Assembly (NCBI GenBank): GCA_019057865.1
Contig: JAHLWP010000027.1
Coordinates: 1 to 56,790 of the forward strand
Direction: 5' to 3'
DNA: 56,790 nt
From: Promethearchaeota archaeon
GTDB taxonomy: Archaea; Asgardarchaeota; Lokiarchaeia; Sigyniarchaeales; SOKP01
The position numbers were made by a program, and so were the translations under genes. Within the stretch, counting starts at the first letter, position 1, and every line of letters begins with the position of its first letter. A model generated the notes under the pieces. It saw nothing but the letters and a program-made list of their open reading frames with translations. It ran no database searches and was not told where the DNA came from. This document shows positions 54,501-56,790 of this stretch, in pieces.

Positions 54501-54932
54501 CTACATCTGTTTAATCTTTTTTTCAACTTTTATTTCAGTAATTAGGGTGGATGGATATTGTCCCTTCTCATCTTTTTCGTACATTTTAACAACATCCCAG
54601 ATATTTAGTAAAGCAGCGCTTACTCCTGTTAGAGCTTCCATCTCAACACCTGTTTTGGATAAACTCTTTACTACACACGTAACTTTAATGAATGTATTTT
54701 CTTCAAAGTCAAAATCTATGCTAACATTGTTTATCGGAATTGGATGGCAATAGGGAATCAAATCCGGTACTTTTTTAACAGCATTAATAGCAGAGACTTT
54801 TGCAATTGTAAGAACATCTCCTTTTTCGATTTTATTAGTCTTAATTCGATCTATGGTTTCTTTTTTAAGCTTAATTTTTCCAGATGCCCTAGCAATCCTA
54901 GGAATTGTATCTTTTTCAGATATATCGATCAT
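54501..54932 (-). CDS. moaC: cyclic pyranopterin monophosphate synthase MoaC
   Basis: This is a 143-residue protein, first in the operon. YCHPIPINNVSIDF and KTGVEMEALTGVSAALLN hold the substrate-binding residues, and VKMYEKDEKGQYPS the usual end motif. It works with MoaA to make cyclic pyranopterin. It starts at ATG 54932; the promoter should lie between there and about 55000. Confidence 0.93.
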   Translation of the reverse strand: MIDISEKDTIPRIARASGKIKLKKETIDRIKTNKIEKGDVLTIAKVSAINAVKKVPDLIPYCHPIPINNVSIDFDFEENTFIKVTCVVKSLSKTGVEMEALTGVSAALLNIWDVVKMYEKDEKGQYPSTLITEIKVEKKIKQM

Positions 54933-55060
54933 TCTAGTTAAAACTCTATAAAGCTTCGATATGTATTATGAAACATATTGTTACTTAAAAATTTTATTAT
55001 GCGATCGGTTCTGAAGACTCTTTGTTTGAATACATTAAAAAAAAGAATTAAAAAAAAGAA

Positions 55061-55303
55061 TTAATATTCTTCTGGAAATAAAACCGTTGTTCTTGATCGA
55101 TCTGCTTCTGTGATAATCCAAATTTTATTATCTTTAAAGGAATAAGATGAAATAATTCTTAAACTGTGTTTTAATGAATAAAGATTTTCTTTAAAATCTT
55201 CTTCTGGAATATTTCCAAAGTCTCCCAGTAAATGCCTTTTAAGACAATCAATTACAAATTGACAAAAAGGGGAATCTTTTCTTAAAAGATAATGAAATTC
55301 AAA
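55061..55303 (-). pseudogene. ITEADRS-family small protein, head missing
   Basis: The minus-strand frame from 55303 reads CLKRHLLGDFGNIPEEDF, KHSLRIISSY, then IWIITEADRSRTTVLFPEEY and stops at TAA 55061-55063. The tail is the signature of a widespread family of small proteins, often on plasmids or in mobile regions (DWGDxxEED, then WIITEADRSxTTILxPEEY). A TAA lies directly upstream and no start codon exists at the head, so the N-terminus is lost or an unusual start is used. Function of the family is unknown. Confidence 0.6.
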
Positions 55304-55389
55304 TTAAGTTATCTAATGATTACATGGTGATTTTTGTTCTGTATGTGGAGCAAGAGTTAATATTAATAACAAAACATCTAATAAAAAAA

Positions 55390-55905
55390 ATGGATAGAAA
55401 AAAAGATTCAGTAATCGGAATATTAAAAGAAAAGAAGAAATTAATCTTAGTTTCTGTTATAGGCTTCATAGTTTTTATAGCGATTTTTATACCTTCATTA
55501 ATGTATATTAGTAATCAGGATGGGATCGATATTGATAAGCTATACCAAAGGTCAAAAGATGGGATATTTGTAGAAGATAGATTTCTTGAACATGGAGAGG
55601 TTGTACCTTGTGGAGACGATAACTGTCAAGAATGGGGAGATGGTTTTTATTTTGATTTTTATGGAAAAGATGGAGATTGGTTTCATTTTATAACTTGGGA
55701 TAATTCTTTTACAGTCAGTACTGAAATAAGTAGAACATTAAATCTAATGACTGGATGGGGTTATTATTCAATGTCTACTGAGCTTATGTGGACAGGTATA
55801 TATACAGTAAGAATCCATAATTATGATATGGAAAATAGTGGACATATAAAGGTTTTTGTAATAGTCTATAATGAATATTATCCACCAGATTGTCCTTTAT
55901 GTTAA
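55390..55905 (+). CDS. membrane-anchored secreted small protein
   Basis: Starting at ATG 55390 rather than the ATG at 55324, the protein has 171 residues. A basic start (MDRKKDSVIGILKEKKK) leads into one span (LILVSVIGFIVFIAIFIPSL), then a beta-type external domain with GEVVPCGDDNCQEWGDGFYF and GIYTVRIHNYDMENSGHIKV. Four cysteines, including CPLC at the C-terminus, could form two disulfides. It resembles archaeal anchored beta-sandwich proteins; the family is unknown. Confidence 0.6.
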   Translation: MDRKKDSVIGILKEKKKLILVSVIGFIVFIAIFIPSLMYISNQDGIDIDKLYQRSKDGIFVEDRFLEHGEVVPCGDDNCQEWGDGFYFDFYGKDGDWFHFITWDNSFTVSTEISRTLNLMTGWGYYSMSTELMWTGIYTVRIHNYDMENSGHIKVFVIVYNEYYPPDCPLC

Positions 55906-55958
55906 ATCTTAAATCCTTTTTTTTATTTTATTCACGTTTCGTGAAGATAGTCGAGTAG

Positions 55959-56141
55959 ATAATAGGTGTTGTACTACTTCTAATAATCTGGAATATGGTC
56001 GATTATGGTATGAAGTATTGGTCTTCTGAAAGAGGATCTGCTTTTCTTGGTTATATGGCACTATTTGAAACAATTGCACTCTTCATAGTAATACCTATTC
56101 TATATCTAAGAACTTTAAAGAAACAAGATACCAAATTCTAA
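55959..56141 (+). pseudogene. two-span membrane protein fragment
   Basis: The frame is open from 55959, after a TAG, to TAA 56139-56141. It reads IIGVVLLLIIWNMVDYGMKY, then FETIALFIVIPILYLRTLK. Two hydrophobic spans are clear. The first ATG (55995) lies inside span one, so the natural head is missing or an ATA start is used. It may be a separate small membrane protein or the end of a larger one. Confidence 0.4.
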
Positions 56142-56198
56142 CTAAGGTCTTCATCACTAATGAACTAATTAACTATATTCCGATTTATTGTTGTTTCT

Positions 56199-56345
56199 TT
56201 ATATATATTTAATAATAAAATAATGAGTGGGTACAAAATTCAGTGCTGGTGAGACGATCGGATCATAATTTGCATCTTGGTCTCTTAGTTTGGCAGTTTT
56301 CCAGTCGAAATAAATAAATGCACCTTGATTTCTGGCGAAAAGAGG
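56199..56345 (-). pseudogene. C-terminal gene remnant meeting another fragment
   Basis: The minus-strand frame to TAA 56199-56201 reads FARNQGAFIYFDWKTAK, then NYDPIVSPALNFVPTHYF. It is clearly protein-like, but past about 56345 the opposite strand carries the better coding frame (the 68-residue gene). The two therefore seem to have been joined by a rearrangement. No family is recognised. Confidence 0.35.
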
Positions 56346-56524
56346 TTTTAATAAAAAAACTCTTAGAAGAGTTTTTTGAAAAAGTGAATGATCGTAATTA
56401 TATATCCCAAAAGAAAATTAAATATAATGAAAATTTTCGTGATAGTGCTAAAAAAAGTAAGTTAGTACTTCAATCTTTCGAAGAAAATCTGAAATATCAA
56501 AACTTCTATGAGGAGAGAATATAG
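56318..56524 (+). CDS. small helical hypothetical protein
   Basis: This 68-residue protein is lysine- and glutamate-rich and helical: EVLIKKLLEEFFEKVNDRN, then SAKKSKLVLQSFEENLK. Its first few residues lie over a remnant on the opposite strand, so the ATG at 56318 may not be the original start. No family is recognised. Confidence 0.4.
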   Translation: MHLDFWRKEVLIKKLLEEFFEKVNDRNYISQKKIKYNENFRDSAKKSKLVLQSFEENLKYQNFYEERI

Positions 56525-56578
56525 TAAGTTAAAGAAACGAAAAAGAAATATGAAAAGTAAAAAATAAAAAAAAATGTT

Positions 56579-56790
56579 TTAATTTAAATGATTTAGTCTT
56601 CTTTTAACGATAATTACGGCAATAGTTGATATAATTCCTAAAAGTAATAATATATCGTATCCAGGAATCCCAGGAGGAGTTGGTTGAGAAATCGCCTCAA
56701 ATTTGAATTTCACCAAGAACGCGTCGTCATTACCGGCTCCGAAACTATCTGTAACTCCCGCTAAGTACGCGTTGCCCGAGCCGTCCACGG
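56579..56790 (-). CDS. SBBP-type surface protein, C-terminal end
   Basis: The frame enters from the right edge: MDGSGNAYLAGVTDSFG and DDAFLVKFKFE are the last SBBP blade. A proline-rich linker (SQPTPPGIPGYD) is followed by a membrane span (ILLLLGIISTIAVIIV) and a basic tail KRRLNHLN. This is the usual C-terminal anchor of such proteins. The rest of the gene lies outside the window. Confidence 0.8.
   Translation of the reverse strand, partial: VDGSGNAYLAGVTDSFGAGNDDAFLVKFKFEAISQPTPPGIPGYDILLLLGIISTIAVIIVKRRLNHLN

Overview
The window looks like a piece of an Asgard archaeal chromosome, most likely Lokiarchaeia-like, although the lineage is an inference from gene content. It is very AT-rich. 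It carries archaeal marker families: an Nre-type repair protein, a DUF2070 membrane protein, a PAC2-family protein, archaeal-length MoaA and a QueT-like transporter. It also carries two eukaryote-like small GTPases, one Rab-like and one Arf/MglA-like. The Arf/MglA-like gene overlaps a gene for a possible longin/roadblock-like protein with a winged helix.

Region 1 (1 to about 19.4 kb) is an accessory, defence-like island with many broken genes. It opens with a cut-off LVIVD-repeat surface protein. A truncated alpha/beta-hydrolase then meets a truncated tRNA-Ala at a scar near 510-560. Next come a solo PD-(D/E)xK nuclease-like gene, several decayed small genes, and a DUF2075-type helicase with a nuclease-like N-terminus, preceded by a zinc-binding partner. 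After these are a PIWI-only Argonaute-like gene with no MID domain and no catalytic acids, an unknown 460-residue gene just upstream of it, a frameshifted DUF4209 remnant, and an overlapping DprA-like/phosphoribosyltransferase pair. A block of 84-85 bp tandem repeats abuts a beheaded gene. An unknown 283-residue gene is followed 13 bases later by a GC-rich 127-nt structured RNA candidate. The island ends with a possible Mrr-like fragment, a protein with an RNxxxH motif, an Nmad3-Nmad2-HhH-like operon linked to DNA base modification, and a nucleotidyltransferase/HEPN pair.

Region 2 (19.5 to 42.5 kb) is mostly housekeeping. It holds O6-alkylguanine repair, a nitronate monooxygenase-like enzyme, an amino-acid racemase-like enzyme, an MFS transporter with a long cytoplasmic tail, a nucleotidyltransferase, PAC2, membrane proteins and DUF2070. 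It continues with the GTPase/longin-wHTH pair, an RsmB/NOP-type RNA methyltransferase followed by an internally duplicated protein, two related HMGL-family condensing or cleaving enzymes, QueT, Nre, a Doc/Fic toxin-antitoxin pair, the Rab-like GTPase, an O-methyltransferase and a GNAT acetyltransferase.

Region 3 (42.6 to 55 kb) holds an SBBP-type beta-propeller surface protein, a MoxR ATPase/VWA pair, and an ABC-2 exporter. A seven-gene molybdenum-cofactor operon (moaC-moaA-moaD-moaE-moeA-moaB-moeA) is read on the minus strand.

Region 4 (55 to 56.8 kb) is again broken: remnants of small genes, a short secreted or membrane-anchored protein, and the C-terminal end of another beta-propeller surface protein running off the window. 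Several reading frames here and in region 1 have convincing protein sequence but no ATG, GTG or TTG start, which suggests decay or unusual initiation.
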